Part shown: positions 44,131 through 52,146 of the stretch, piece by piece
Layout of the letters: each line of letters begins with the position of its first letter
Numbering within the stretch: the stretch's first letter is position 1
IMG/VR virus record: IMGVR_UViG_3300002835_000194
Coordinates: 1 to 60,842 of that record
Strand: one strand, 5' to 3'
Length of the DNA stretch: 60,842 nt
Source: a virus
The notes under the pieces: model-generated
What the model saw: only the letters and a program-made list of their open reading frames with translations
What the model was told of the DNA's origin: nothing
Databases searched by the model: none
Position numbers and translations under genes: made by a program

Positions 44131-45304
44131 TTTATTATATCCTGATTCACGATTTGATTATAGTGTATTCAATGAAAAAGAAATTACCTTCTCACGCAGC
44201 GATAGATCTAATGAATGGACATTAGAATGGTTATTAGATACTTGTAAAATAGAATATTCAAAATTAACAACTCCAAGTTCAACTGATGTCAGTTACTATC
44301 TGTTTAACTTAAATTCTCCTACCTCTTATACCGACCTTAATAAATTACCTTTGGAAATTTGGAATAATATCAAGGACAACGACAAAGTTTTTTTATTGTT
44401 GTATCAGGCACCCGAACCTAACACATATTTTTATTATCGTCGACCTTGGTTAAATCTAATTGAATTTTTAAAAAGTAAAAATATATTACCTTATAAAGTT
44501 TATTATATTTCCGGAGACATACGTGTTAACGAAAATCACGAAAATAAAAAAATAGATTTTTTATCTGATATCAAACTGATAGGATTAGGCATTTTTGAAT
44601 TAATTCATAAAAGTCGCCATTTGCGTTTCAGTGGAGAAAATTTTTTAGAAAGTTTTGAACTTTATAAAAAAAATGATAATAAGAAAAAATTTTTAAATCT
44701 TAATAACGTAATGAGACCTAATAAACAGTCTTTATTTTTTTATCTATGTAAGAACAATCTCGTTGAAGATGCATTGGTAAGTAATTTATGGGAAGATTCA
44801 AGAGATACTATATTATCTAAAAAAGAATTTGATGAACTTTATAATTATGACAGTAGCGAATACGAAAGCTTTCAACGAACTGTGATAAAAAGACAGGAAA
44901 TTTATGGCGACAATTATAAGAGTAATCAAGCATCACCTATAAATTTTTATACTGACACACAGTATAGTTTAGTTAGTGAAACTCATGTTGGGTCGAATAT
45001 TTTATGTGTGTCAGAAAAAACTTATAAACCGATACTAATGGGACATCCATTTTTAATTTTTGGAAATACATTTACTCTAAATTATCTTAAAAAATTAGGT
45101 TATGAAACTTTTGATAATAAATTTAATGAAGAATACGATTCTTGTGAAAACATCAAAGACAAGTTACGTATAATTATAGAAAATGCTTCTAGAAATTTTA
45201 TAATTGATTCATTGACCTTAGAAAAATGCGATCACAATCAAAAATTATTTTTAAAACAAACAACAATTAAAATTATTCGAGAGCAATTAGAAAGTTTTTT
45301 ATGA
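44123..45304 (+). CDS. GT10-like putative glycosyltransferase
   Basis: 393 residues from the ATG at 44123, which overlaps the previous stop by eight bases. The C-terminal part has YSLVSETHVGSNILCVSEKT followed by YKPILMGHPFLIFG (Glu286, Glu298, Lys299), then YLKKLGYETFDNKFNEEYDS. The pattern SET...TEKT.KPI..G.PFI..G is shared by fucosyltransferase-like (GT10) and related phage proteins. The N-terminal half is Lys/Asn-rich and not recognisable. It lies between the hydrolase and the B12-type radical SAM gene, and likely transfers a sugar. Exact specificity cannot be read. Confidence 0.65.
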   Translation: MINLLYPDSRFDYSVFNEKEITFSRSDRSNEWTLEWLLDTCKIEYSKLTTPSSTDVSYYLFNLNSPTSYTDLNKLPLEIWNNIKDNDKVFLLLYQAPEPNTYFYYRRPWLNLIEFLKSKNILPYKVYYISGDIRVNENHENKKIDFLSDIKLIGLGIFELIHKSRHLRFSGENFLESFELYKKNDNKKKFLNLNNVMRPNKQSLFFYLCKNNLVEDALVSNLWEDSRDTILSKKEFDELYNYDSSEYESFQRTVIKRQEIYGDNYKSNQASPINFYTDTQYSLVSETHVGSNILCVSEKTYKPILMGHPFLIFGNTFTLNYLKKLGYETFDNKFNEEYDSCENIKDKLRIIIENASRNFIIDSLTLEKCDHNQKLFLKQTTIKIIREQLESFL

Positions 45305-47217
45305 AATTTATTAGTTTGGTTCAGCCTAATTTTAGACAAGGTCCGATAGAAGTAAATGCTTACTATCTTCCTTATACTGTAGGTGTTATCTGGGCCTATG
45401 CAAATAAATTTAATGAAATAAAAAATAATTACCAAATTAACGAAATTATTTTTAAAAGAGATTCTGTTGAAAAAGTAGCAGAACTTCTTAAAAATGATTT
45501 TATTGTTGCATTCAGCGTGTATGTGTGGAACAAGAATTATAGTTTTGAATTAGCAAAACTATTAAAAAAAATAAATCCTAATATTATTTTAATTTTTGGC
45601 GGCCCTGAGATTCCAATAGAGGACAAGAACATATTCGTAAATTATCCGTTTATGGATTATGTTATAAAAAACGAAGGAGAAAAATCATTCAAGGCGTTAT
45701 TAGAAAAAATAATAGAATTAAAAGATAAAGTTTCGATTCCAGGGTTGCTTATTAACGATAATGGACAATTAATTGATACAGGTGTACCGCTAAGAATAGA
45801 TGATTTAAATGAAATTCCTAGCCCGTATATAGAAGGAGTATTTGATAAGATTATAGCAGACAATCCTACAGTAGAATGGAATGCCACATTAGAAACTAAT
45901 AGGGGGTGTCCTTATGCCTGTACTTTTTGCGACTGGGGATCTTTGACTTATAGTAAAGTTAAAAAGTTTGAACTTGAAAGAGTTTTTCAAGAACTTGAAT
46001 GGATCGGAAAGAACAAGTGTGGTTTTGTAACTGTAACAGATGCTAACTTTGGAATTTTTGTAGAAAGAGATAACCAAATAGCAGATAAGTTATTAGAAGT
46101 ACAAGATACATATGGATACCCTTACACATTTAGTGTGACCTGGGCTAAAAATCAAAAAGATGAAGTGATTAATATAGTAAAAAAATTAATCTCGTCAGAA
46201 AAATTTAATCAAGGGTTAACTGTCAGTGTACAGAGTATGAATCTTGATGTGTTGGAAAACATTAAAAGAAAAAACTTAGAACAGCACAGAATTAAAGAAA
46301 TATTAAGATTATGTGAATTAAAAACAGTTCCTACATATACTGAATTAATTCTCGGCCTGCCCGGCGAAACTTTAAGTTCTTGGAAAGAAAATTTTTGGCA
46401 GCTATTTGATTCGGGAGCACACACAGGTATCAATATTTTTCAGGCTCAACTTTTTGTCAATGCTGAAATGAATTTATTACAAAAAAAATTATATGAATTA
46501 AAGTCTCAGACAGTGTACGACTATATGTCGGGTAGTTACGAAGAAGACATAATAAAAGAAGGCGTTGACGTTGTAGTTTCTACTAAACATATGTCTTTTT
46601 TAGAAATGTTAGACGCACAAATATTTTCGTGGTTCCTGAATACATTTCATATTAACGGATATACTAATTTTATTAGTCGTATACTGTATAAATCAAAGAA
46701 TATTTCCTACAAAGATTTTTATGACAATTTTCTTATTTTTTTACAAAATAAAGAATGGTTCTCACAGGAACAAGAAATTATAAAATTTTATTATAGCAAA
46801 TGGATGACAGAAGGAAAAATAGATCATCCTAAAATTGGCGGTATAGAAATACACGGATGGAATTTAATTCATAGAACTATTTTAAAAGTTAATACAGAAC
46901 AGCTATATGATCAAATATTTTCTGATATTGCTGAATATTTACAGCAGTTAGATATTGATAATGATATGATAGAAGACTTAATCGAGTTCCAAAAATCATA
47001 TATCGTTACGTTTGATAAGATAAATCAATATCCTTTTACTAAACAATTTCGTTTAAACGTATTAGACTATCTAAATAACGACACTGAATTATTTAAGAAT
47101 ACAGATTATAGGTTTGATTTTCCTGAGAACAAGCAAATGACCAAGAAAACGTTTTTAGAAAATATCTACTACAGAAGAAGAAGAAATTTTGGAAAAGCAT
47201 TAGTTGAACAGTTGTAA
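45301..47217 (+). CDS. B12-binding-type radical SAM protein
   Basis: 638 residues. The first about 150 residues form a Rossmann-like B12-binding-type domain (LLKNDFIVAFSVYVWNKNYS, IILIFGGPEIP), but no DxHxxG cobalamin-His motif was found, so B12 binding may be base-off or lost. The radical SAM core is TNRGCPYACTFCDWG (Cys203, Cys207, Cys210), with ELILGLPGETLSSW. The C-terminal 230 residues are helical and not recognised. This layout is that of class B methyltransferases and of enzymes building bacteriochlorophyll, hopanoid and antibiotic groups. It overlaps the previous gene by ATGA and converges with the next gene by 18 bases. Confidence 0.85.
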   Translation: MKFISLVQPNFRQGPIEVNAYYLPYTVGVIWAYANKFNEIKNNYQINEIIFKRDSVEKVAELLKNDFIVAFSVYVWNKNYSFELAKLLKKINPNIILIFGGPEIPIEDKNIFVNYPFMDYVIKNEGEKSFKALLEKIIELKDKVSIPGLLINDNGQLIDTGVPLRIDDLNEIPSPYIEGVFDKIIADNPTVEWNATLETNRGCPYACTFCDWGSLTYSKVKKFELERVFQELEWIGKNKCGFVTVTDANFGIFVERDNQIADKLLEVQDTYGYPYTFSVTWAKNQKDEVINIVKKLISSEKFNQGLTVSVQSMNLDVLENIKRKNLEQHRIKEILRLCELKTVPTYTELILGLPGETLSSWKENFWQLFDSGAHTGINIFQAQLFVNAEMNLLQKKLYELKSQTVYDYMSGSYEEDIIKEGVDVVVSTKHMSFLEMLDAQIFSWFLNTFHINGYTNFISRILYKSKNISYKDFYDNFLIFLQNKEWFSQEQEIIKFYYSKWMTEGKIDHPKIGGIEIHGWNLIHRTILKVNTEQLYDQIFSDIAEYLQQLDIDNDMIEDLIEFQKSYIVTFDKINQYPFTKQFRLNVLDYLNNDTELFKNTDYRFDFPENKQMTKKTFLENIYYRRRRNFGKALVEQL

Positions 47218-48039
47218 TTGAAATTCGGTTGAAGATTCGCTCAACATCTTTCTTAAATTAATTTTTACATCTTCGTCTAGTTTAGCTATGGGAATATAAC
47301 CTATAGGACCGCCATAGTTATACCTTTGCAACCAGTCGTTGAAGTCTTTAGATTTCCAAAAATTTCTTATATCATGATCAAGATCAAATAAAAAACTAGG
47401 ATACGTTATCCACGCATTGTTTACATCCCACGAGTTAGCAGTATCTTCATTAAAATATGCAGTCATAAAATCTTTACCAGTGATATGTTTTACTGCAAAT
47501 ATGTCAGCATCTTGAGTTATTAGATCTAGATGATCTGTGCAAACGATGAGATTAGATTTGTTTTGTGGATTAGGGTGAAGTTCGTAAGCACTTATCTTTT
47601 TTGGAAGATAATTCTTTAATGTTTCGTTCATAACTTCCGGTTCTATCATATGACAACTATCATTAATTTGATTGATTAATCCTAAAATTTTTTCAGAAGT
47701 CTCGATTTTTTTATCAAATACAGTCTTTTTTTCTAGTGCTGTTGTAAAAACTCTGTGTAATTTATTCAAATAAAAATTAGTATTATCAAAATTTTTCGGA
47801 GGATTAATTTGATCTTCTGCACCTACAGTTTTCAATAACTGATAATATGCTTCAACCATTTTTTCCCAATGTATTTTTATAAGGCTTTGATTGGGATTAT
47901 ACGGTCTGTGAGGCCACTCTACCGTTTCTCCGTGCCAACTTTCCACAGTGAGAAATTTTTCTGCGAACTCTTGTGTAAACGCATTTTCCAAAATTGGAAA
48001 TTTAGTTTTCAGATCGTTTAATTTAATTTCTATTTCCAT
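47200..48039 (-). CDS. Hypothetical protein, lone minus-strand gene in the cassette
   Basis: 279 residues. No recognised motif. It is acidic and helical at the N-terminus (LNDLKTKFPILENAFTQEFA) with Trp/His-containing segments (ESWHGETVEWPHRPYNPNQS) and a C-terminal FDLDHDIRNFWKSKDFNDWL. The frame is well kept and its start faces the isochorismatase-like gene across only 14 bases, with no room for a usual promoter pair. It converges with the B12-type radical SAM gene. It may have been inserted or inverted within the cassette. Function unknown. Confidence 0.75.
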   Translation of the reverse strand: MEIEIKLNDLKTKFPILENAFTQEFAEKFLTVESWHGETVEWPHRPYNPNQSLIKIHWEKMVEAYYQLLKTVGAEDQINPPKNFDNTNFYLNKLHRVFTTALEKKTVFDKKIETSEKILGLINQINDSCHMIEPEVMNETLKNYLPKKISAYELHPNPQNKSNLIVCTDHLDLITQDADIFAVKHITGKDFMTAYFNEDTANSWDVNNAWITYPSFLFDLDHDIRNFWKSKDFNDWLQRYNYGGPIGYIPIAKLDEDVKINLRKMLSESSTEFQLQLFN

Positions 48040-48053
48040 GATAAGTAGTGTGT

Positions 48054-48512
48054 ATGATCAACAGTAATCAATCTGCAATAGTAGTTATGGATATCGCAAA
48101 CCCAAAATATTCTCACGACTATTATTCCGAATTTGAGATCAATAATAAATTTATTGAGTATTTAAATGAAAGATTAATTGGATTAAAGGAATCTGGGTTT
48201 AAGATTATATTGTCAAATTTTATTGCAGACAGACACGAGTTGTTGTCGCTGGTACCCGATGCCGAGATCGTTGATCTAAATGAATTGATAAAGTATCTCA
48301 CTGATAATGATATTAAGAATGTTGTATATGCAGGGTTTCATTATCCAGTATGCACACATCACGGTAGATCAACAAGCAGTCAATTTCTTAAAAAAGCCCT
48401 ACCTCATCTAACAGTTTATGTTTGCCCATTTTTAAGTAGACCTCCTACATATTTAATTGGAAAAATAACACCTTTAGATAATCTTACAGAAATTAAACAA
48501 ATTATGTTATAA
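48054..48512 (+). CDS. Isochorismatase-like (cysteine hydrolase fold) protein
   Basis: 152 residues from the ATG at 48054; the in-frame GTG two codons earlier has no better ribosome site. SAIVVMDIANP places Asp13 where isochorismatase-like hydrolases have the catalytic Asp of VVIDMQN. VVYAGFHYPVCTHHGRSTSS puts Cys100 in the place of the catalytic cysteine. A lysine between them, expected for the D-K-C triad, could not be placed with confidence. The protein is shorter than usual (about 180-210). It may hydrolyse a small amide, or be a non-catalytic relative. Confidence 0.6.
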   Translation: MINSNQSAIVVMDIANPKYSHDYYSEFEINNKFIEYLNERLIGLKESGFKIILSNFIADRHELLSLVPDAEIVDLNELIKYLTDNDIKNVVYAGFHYPVCTHHGRSTSSQFLKKALPHLTVYVCPFLSRPPTYLIGKITPLDNLTEIKQIML

Positions 48513-48520
48513 GGATAGAA

Positions 48521-49732
48521 ATGAAGATTGGATTTATTGGAATAGGCAAATTAGGTTTGCCCTGTGCCGAAGCGATAGCAAAAAAAGGTCACGATGTAAT
48601 TGGCTATGACTTAATAAAGGTTGAAAGCCAGCATATAAAGATTGCTTTATCGATTCAGGACTGTGTCGAAGACCGAGATATAGTTTTTATCGCTGTACCG
48701 ACTCCCCACGATAGTAACTATGACGGTCGAGCACCAACTGCTCATTTAGAACCAAAAGATTTTCAATATGATATAGTAAAGGATGTACTCCGCGAAGCAA
48801 ATTATCATATGAACAATAATCAATTACTAGTACTGATAAGCACAGTGTTGCCCGGAACTGTTAGAAAAAATCTTATTTCGTACGTTACTAATACAAGATT
48901 TATTTACAACCCTTATCTAATTGCGATGGGAAGTGTCGCCTGGGATATGGTAAATCCTGAAATGGTCATGATAGGGACAGAGGACGGCAAAGAAACTGGA
49001 GATGCCAAGCAACTAGTAGATTTTTATAAAACTATAATGGAAAATAATCCTAGATATGTAATTGGTACTTGGGATGAGTGTGAGTGTATAAAGGTTTTTT
49101 ATAACACTTTTATTTCTGCTAAAATAGGTCTTGTTAATATGATACAAGATGTTGCTATGAAGCAAGGTAACATTGATGTAGATGTTGTTACAGATGCACT
49201 AGCTAAAAGCAACATGAGAATTATGGGACCTCAATACATGAAAGCCGGTATGGGAGACGGTGGTTCTTGTCATCCTAGAGATAATATTGCCTTAAGATAT
49301 CTAGCGACAAATTTAAATCTTGGGTATGACTTATTTGATTCTATAATGAATGCTAGAGAAGTACAATCTAAAAACTTAGCAACTTTTTTAGTCGAGTTGG
49401 CAAAAGAACACTCCTTAGAAATTTTTATTCACGGTAAATCTTATAAACCTAATGTTCCGTACTGTGACGGAAGTTATAGTCTATTAATAGGACATTACTG
49501 TGAAGAGTTAGGTTATAAACCTACTTACATTGATCCTCTAACCGGTGATAATATAAAGGGCTGTTATGGAGTTGTTCTGCTGGCACATAATAAGAGAGTG
49601 ACTTATAACAAAGAAGATCAAAATTTGTATTGTAAAATAGAAAAAGGGTCAATTGTTGTTGACCCTTGGCGCTCATTCACCCATCCTGATTTACAAGTTA
49701 TTCACTACGGTAATACTAGAAAAATTTCTTAG
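48521..49732 (+). CDS. UDP-glucose/GDP-mannose dehydrogenase family protein
   Basis: 403 residues, the usual length. The N-terminal NAD site is IGFIGIGKLGLPCAEAIAKK (GxGxxG), followed by VFIAVPTPHDSNYDGRAP. STVLPGTVRKNL and RFIYNPYLIAMGSVAWDMV are family signatures, and GMGDGGSCHPRDN carries the catalytic Cys250. The usual GGxCxPKD is changed to HPRD at this site, a mild variation. An AAGGATAG ribosome site precedes the ATG. The reaction is the two-step oxidation of a nucleotide sugar to its uronate. It fits with the glycosyltransferase genes upstream. It is the last plus-strand gene. Confidence 0.92.
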   Translation: MKIGFIGIGKLGLPCAEAIAKKGHDVIGYDLIKVESQHIKIALSIQDCVEDRDIVFIAVPTPHDSNYDGRAPTAHLEPKDFQYDIVKDVLREANYHMNNNQLLVLISTVLPGTVRKNLISYVTNTRFIYNPYLIAMGSVAWDMVNPEMVMIGTEDGKETGDAKQLVDFYKTIMENNPRYVIGTWDECECIKVFYNTFISAKIGLVNMIQDVAMKQGNIDVDVVTDALAKSNMRIMGPQYMKAGMGDGGSCHPRDNIALRYLATNLNLGYDLFDSIMNAREVQSKNLATFLVELAKEHSLEIFIHGKSYKPNVPYCDGSYSLLIGHYCEELGYKPTYIDPLTGDNIKGCYGVVLLAHNKRVTYNKEDQNLYCKIEKGSIVVDPWRSFTHPDLQVIHYGNTRKIS

Positions 49733-50021
49733 TTTCTTTTTCAACATCTTTTTTCAGTTTTTCAACATCGATTTTAAAATCAATTTTAGAAATTTCTTCT
49801 TGATATTCTTGAAAGGTATCTACTAGTTTATCTGCGACCAATTGACTATGCGATTCAGACAACTGCTCTTTAATATCGATTTCCCAGATTCTTCCGTTCT
49901 TGAATTCTAATCTTATGACTTCAAGATAGGCCACAGGCATCGTATTCATATATAAATCTTCGAATACCTCTGGCCATTCTTTTACAAGATGGCTGGGTGG
50001 TTTAAACAGTCTCTTCGGCAT
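49716..50021 (-). CDS. Conserved phage hypothetical protein
   Basis: 101 residues. The first part, RLFKPPSHLVKEWPEVFEDL, then YMNTMPVAYLEVIRLEFKNG, is a well-kept block of a kind I know from T4-like marine phages without function. The C-terminal third is a charged helix (IDVEKLKKDVEKETKKFF). It overlaps the end of the sugar dehydrogenase by 17 bases tail to tail and overlaps its own upstream neighbour by 20. Confidence 0.78.
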   Translation of the reverse strand: MPKRLFKPPSHLVKEWPEVFEDLYMNTMPVAYLEVIRLEFKNGRIWEIDIKEQLSESHSQLVADKLVDTFQEYQEEISKIDFKIDVEKLKKDVEKETKKFF

Positions 50022-50640
50022 CTACAGTCTTAGATGTTTTCTTTTTAGGCGGATCTAATTCGTCTGCCTGTTTCCTAAGACGAGCTGCCTCTTTATACAT
50101 AGCATCGGCTTGACTACGATAGGATCTAGCAATATCAGCATCTGTTAAAACTTGATTGTCAGCTGCTTGAGCTTTTTGAGTAGTTTCCTTGACCGGAGTT
50201 TCTTTATTGATTTTTCTAGAATCAACTAATCCTGGGTCATTTGGACCACCTTTAACAAATGTGCAAAGCTCGTCTATAGTGCAATTTTTCTGTTCAGATA
50301 TTAGTACATTTAGTTGAGCTAAACTGATCTCGCTGTTTGGCGTAGGTGTCATAACAACGTTATCCGTTGCAACCTTTTTAAGACGTCCATCAGCTTGCAA
50401 TCCTCGTAACATAGGACGTCCGTCCGGAAACGGTCTGACAAATAACATTTCTCCGAATTCAAATGCATCTTGAGATTGATCACCATCGACTAAATCAATA
50501 AGTGCATTATGATAAGAATCTGGCAGTGTAGCTGTTTCTACTACCAATGCCATATTTGATTCTCCGGGTAATGTTCTAAAAACAACTAGGCATTTATTGC
50601 CTGTGTTTTTAATTTTACCAACGTGTTTTGTGGTTTTCAT
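50002..50640 (-). CDS. Conserved phage hypothetical protein with coiled-coil tail
   Basis: 212 residues. Residues about 1-120 form a mixed alpha/beta domain (VGKIKNTGNKCLVVFRTLPG, then GEMLFVRPFPDGRPMLRG). After a Lys/Thr/Gln linker the C-terminus is a charged helix (SYRSQADAMYKEAARLRKQA) ending in a basic PPKKKTSK tract. No catalytic motif was seen. I recognise it as a type found beside small regulators in marine T4-like phages but know no function. Confidence 0.78.
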   Translation of the reverse strand: MKTTKHVGKIKNTGNKCLVVFRTLPGESNMALVVETATLPDSYHNALIDLVDGDQSQDAFEFGEMLFVRPFPDGRPMLRGLQADGRLKKVATDNVVMTPTPNSEISLAQLNVLISEQKNCTIDELCTFVKGGPNDPGLVDSRKINKETPVKETTQKAQAADNQVLTDADIARSYRSQADAMYKEAARLRKQADELDPPKKKTSKTVDAEETV

Positions 50641-50642
50641 TT

Positions 50643-50867
50643 TTAATCCTTTTTAGTAACTGAATCTAAAAATGTTGATAGTTTGTTATAGATTTTACCA
50701 ACCGGTTCCATCTCAGCTGCCTTAAAGGCACCTCTCGATGAAGCAACGTCGATAATACTTTTCAAAGCAGCAAGATCATTTAGATTTAGATCTGTAACCT
50801 GCTGTCCGTTAGCCTGCTGCTGTGCAGTTTCAGGGGCCGGTTGTTGTTCTTTAATTTCTTCGGTCAT
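50643..50867 (-). CDS. Small conserved phage hypothetical protein
   Basis: 74 residues from the ATG at 50867, which has AAGGAG at 50874-50879 with a six-base spacer; an in-frame ATG eight codons earlier lies inside the previous gene without such a site. The C-terminal block LNDLAALKSIIDVASSRGAF with KAAEMEPVGKIYNKL is well kept in marine phages, after a Gln/Pro-rich head. It overlaps the previous gene by ATGA. Function unknown. Confidence 0.8.
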   Translation of the reverse strand: MTEEIKEQQPAPETAQQQANGQQVTDLNLNDLAALKSIIDVASSRGAFKAAEMEPVGKIYNKLSTFLDSVTKKD

Positions 50868-51139
50868 TGGTTTCTCCTTATAAATGGGCATCCGAGCATA
50901 AAAAATGTTAATTCTTTGTGATCTTCGAACCCAACAAACACACTTACATTCAACTTACCATTTTCGTCAATCTGTGGTAATTTTGAAATTGAATATCGAT
51001 TCTTACATTTTACATCTATCCAATCTTTGATTTCGTTGATTTGAAAATCAATTTTGGATAATCTCATTTTAGCAAAATGAGGAGGGATAAATTTTAAAAA
51101 TCTTTGATTCAAAACGTCTAATGGGTTTAGATCTAACAT
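50864..51139 (-). CDS. Conserved phage hypothetical protein
   Basis: 91 residues. The N-terminus LDLNPLDVLNQRFLKFIPPH is followed by a strand-rich half (NRYSISKLPQIDENGKLNVS, then VFVGFEDHKELTFFMLGCP). I know similar proteins from cyanophage-like genomes without function. A TATAAATA lies only seven bases before the ATG, so a transcript from that promoter would be nearly leaderless or begin inside the gene. The stop overlaps the next ATG. Confidence 0.75.
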   Translation of the reverse strand: MLDLNPLDVLNQRFLKFIPPHFAKMRLSKIDFQINEIKDWIDVKCKNRYSISKLPQIDENGKLNVSVFVGFEDHKELTFFMLGCPFIRRNQ

Positions 51140-51146
51140 TGTGAAA

Positions 51147-51154
51147 TATTTATA
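51147..51154 (-). promoter_or_regulatory. Candidate T4-type late promoter, minus strand
   Basis: TATAAATA is an exact match to the T4 late consensus on the minus strand, in the 23-base gap before the 91-residue gene. The spacing puts the expected start site at or just before the ATG, so it would give a leaderless or downstream transcript. This makes the exact match less convincing than its sequence suggests. Confidence 0.45.
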
Positions 51155-51162
51155 ATATCTAA

Positions 51163-51564
51163 TTATTGTGGAGTTAATTCTTGGTTGAATCGTTTGGCAA
51201 GAGCTTTTGAACTGCCCATTTTTTTAACATCGCCTGAAAACAGGTATAGTTCAAATGCTGCTTTTTCTGTTAGAACTTTGATAAATTTTTTTTCTAAATA
51301 AAAAGGAGATTCTATAAATTGATCTAACCAAATTAGGACTTGGGGTCCTATGATTAGATCTTTAGGAAAGTCGATTTTGTAGGTTTTTATTTTAGCTTGA
51401 TTTTCTATAAAATCAATACAGTTTTCTGTGATTCTTAATCCGCCACTGTTCTTTTCTCGATTGTTCTGCCACCATATCGATCTAAATTTTTTTACGGTCG
51501 AATCGTCGTATGATTCACCGCCTGCTTTTAAAAATACCTGTGTATAGGTATCCTTTCGATCCAT
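51163..51564 (-). CDS. Conserved phage hypothetical protein
   Basis: 133 residues. It has a Trp-containing helix (DSTVKKFRSIWWQNNREKNS), then GGLRITENCIDFIENQAKIK, a beta hairpin and QVLIWLDQFIESPFYLEKKF. The C-terminal FELYLFSGDVKKMGSSKALA is a well-kept block of a family known from marine T4-like phages. The middle resembles a winged-helix DNA-binding outline in order of elements, but no motif proves it. It is tightly packed between neighbours. Confidence 0.75.
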   Translation of the reverse strand: MDRKDTYTQVFLKAGGESYDDSTVKKFRSIWWQNNREKNSGGLRITENCIDFIENQAKIKTYKIDFPKDLIIGPQVLIWLDQFIESPFYLEKKFIKVLTEKAAFELYLFSGDVKKMGSSKALAKRFNQELTPQ

Positions 51565-51565
51565 A

Positions 51566-51850
51566 TTATTTCAGTTCTTCGCCGTCGGTAAGTTTATAAA
51601 CTGAAAAGTCTGCGGTTTTAAAAATTCTATTCAACTTCTTTGCTAAATTGTATGCATGACCAGGATTTGAAAAACTTACCTTTTTATACTTCGGTCCAGG
51701 ATAACTAGAAACGAGACTGCCACTTTTCAGATTAAAAGGTTTGCCTTTGTAGAATACCGCCCAGATAGCTTCACTATCTAGAATTTGTTCTACCTTAAAA
51801 TTTTCTTTGTTTGCATACTCGAGTATTACTCGAGGTTTTGGTCTACTCAT
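51566..51850 (-). CDS. Conserved phage hypothetical protein
   Basis: 94 residues. The pattern AVFYKGKPFNLKSGS, then YPGPKYKKVSFSNPGHAYNL with AKKLNRIF, is strongly conserved in marine T4-like phages. The protein is basic and has one alpha/beta unit. It is the first gene after the best minus-strand late promoter and an 8-bp inverted repeat, so it may be made in quantity late in infection. Function unknown. Confidence 0.78.
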   Translation of the reverse strand: MSRPKPRVILEYANKENFKVEQILDSEAIWAVFYKGKPFNLKSGSLVSSYPGPKYKKVSFSNPGHAYNLAKKLNRIFKTADFSVYKLTDGEELK

Positions 51851-51855
51851 TTTTC

Positions 51856-51885
51856 TATACGTGTCCTAATAATTAAGCACGTATA
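51856..51885. repeat. 8-bp inverted repeat in a late leader
   Basis: TATACGTG and CACGTATA form perfect arms around a 14-base loop (tcctaataattaag). On the minus strand the upstream arm begins directly after the TATAAATA box, and the other arm ends five bases before the ATG of the 94-residue gene. It could be an operator, an mRNA-stabilising hairpin or a site that hides the ribosome start. Confidence 0.5.
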
Positions 51886-51893
51886 TATTTATA
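51886..51893 (-). promoter_or_regulatory. T4-type late promoter, minus strand
   Basis: TATAAATA matches the T4 late consensus exactly. It lies in a 47-base non-coding gap, 35 bases before the next ATG, with AT-rich flanks. This is the best-placed late promoter in the window. It implies a gp55-type late sigma factor outside the window. Confidence 0.6.
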
Positions 51894-51897
51894 TCTT

Positions 51898-52146
51898 TTA
51901 GAAAGACCCGCCGTCAAATTTTACGTCTATCTTAGTAGTGGATTCGCGTACTTCAGACAAAATTTGATGTATTTCTTGAATAGTTTTACCTAATTTAGCT
52001 GTTATTAGTGCAAGTTCGTTAGTTAATTCTCTAGCTTCTTGTATGGTTATTCTAATTTCTTTTTGATTAGACTTTTCTGCTGAATTTACTCGTTGTAGTA
52101 ATTTTTCAACAGACGCTAAATTGGCTGGAATATTATTTAGAGACAT
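51898..52146 (-). CDS. Small helical conserved phage protein
   Basis: 82 residues and nearly all helix. Heptad-like segments (SVEKLLQRVNSAEKSNQKEI, then ELALITAKLGKTIQEIHQIL) suggest a coiled coil. It ends in the conserved IDVKFDGGSF. I recognise it as a protein of marine T4-like phages of unknown role. It overlaps the previous gene by 14 bases. Confidence 0.75.
   Translation of the reverse strand: MSLNNIPANLASVEKLLQRVNSAEKSNQKEIRITIQEARELTNELALITAKLGKTIQEIHQILSEVRESTTKIDVKFDGGSF

Noticed and set aside
49716-49732. Bidirectional terminator between convergent genes
   Set aside because: The overlap contains a short AGAAA/TTTCT inverted repeat but it is coding on both strands, has no GC stem and is expected by chance in AT-rich DNA.
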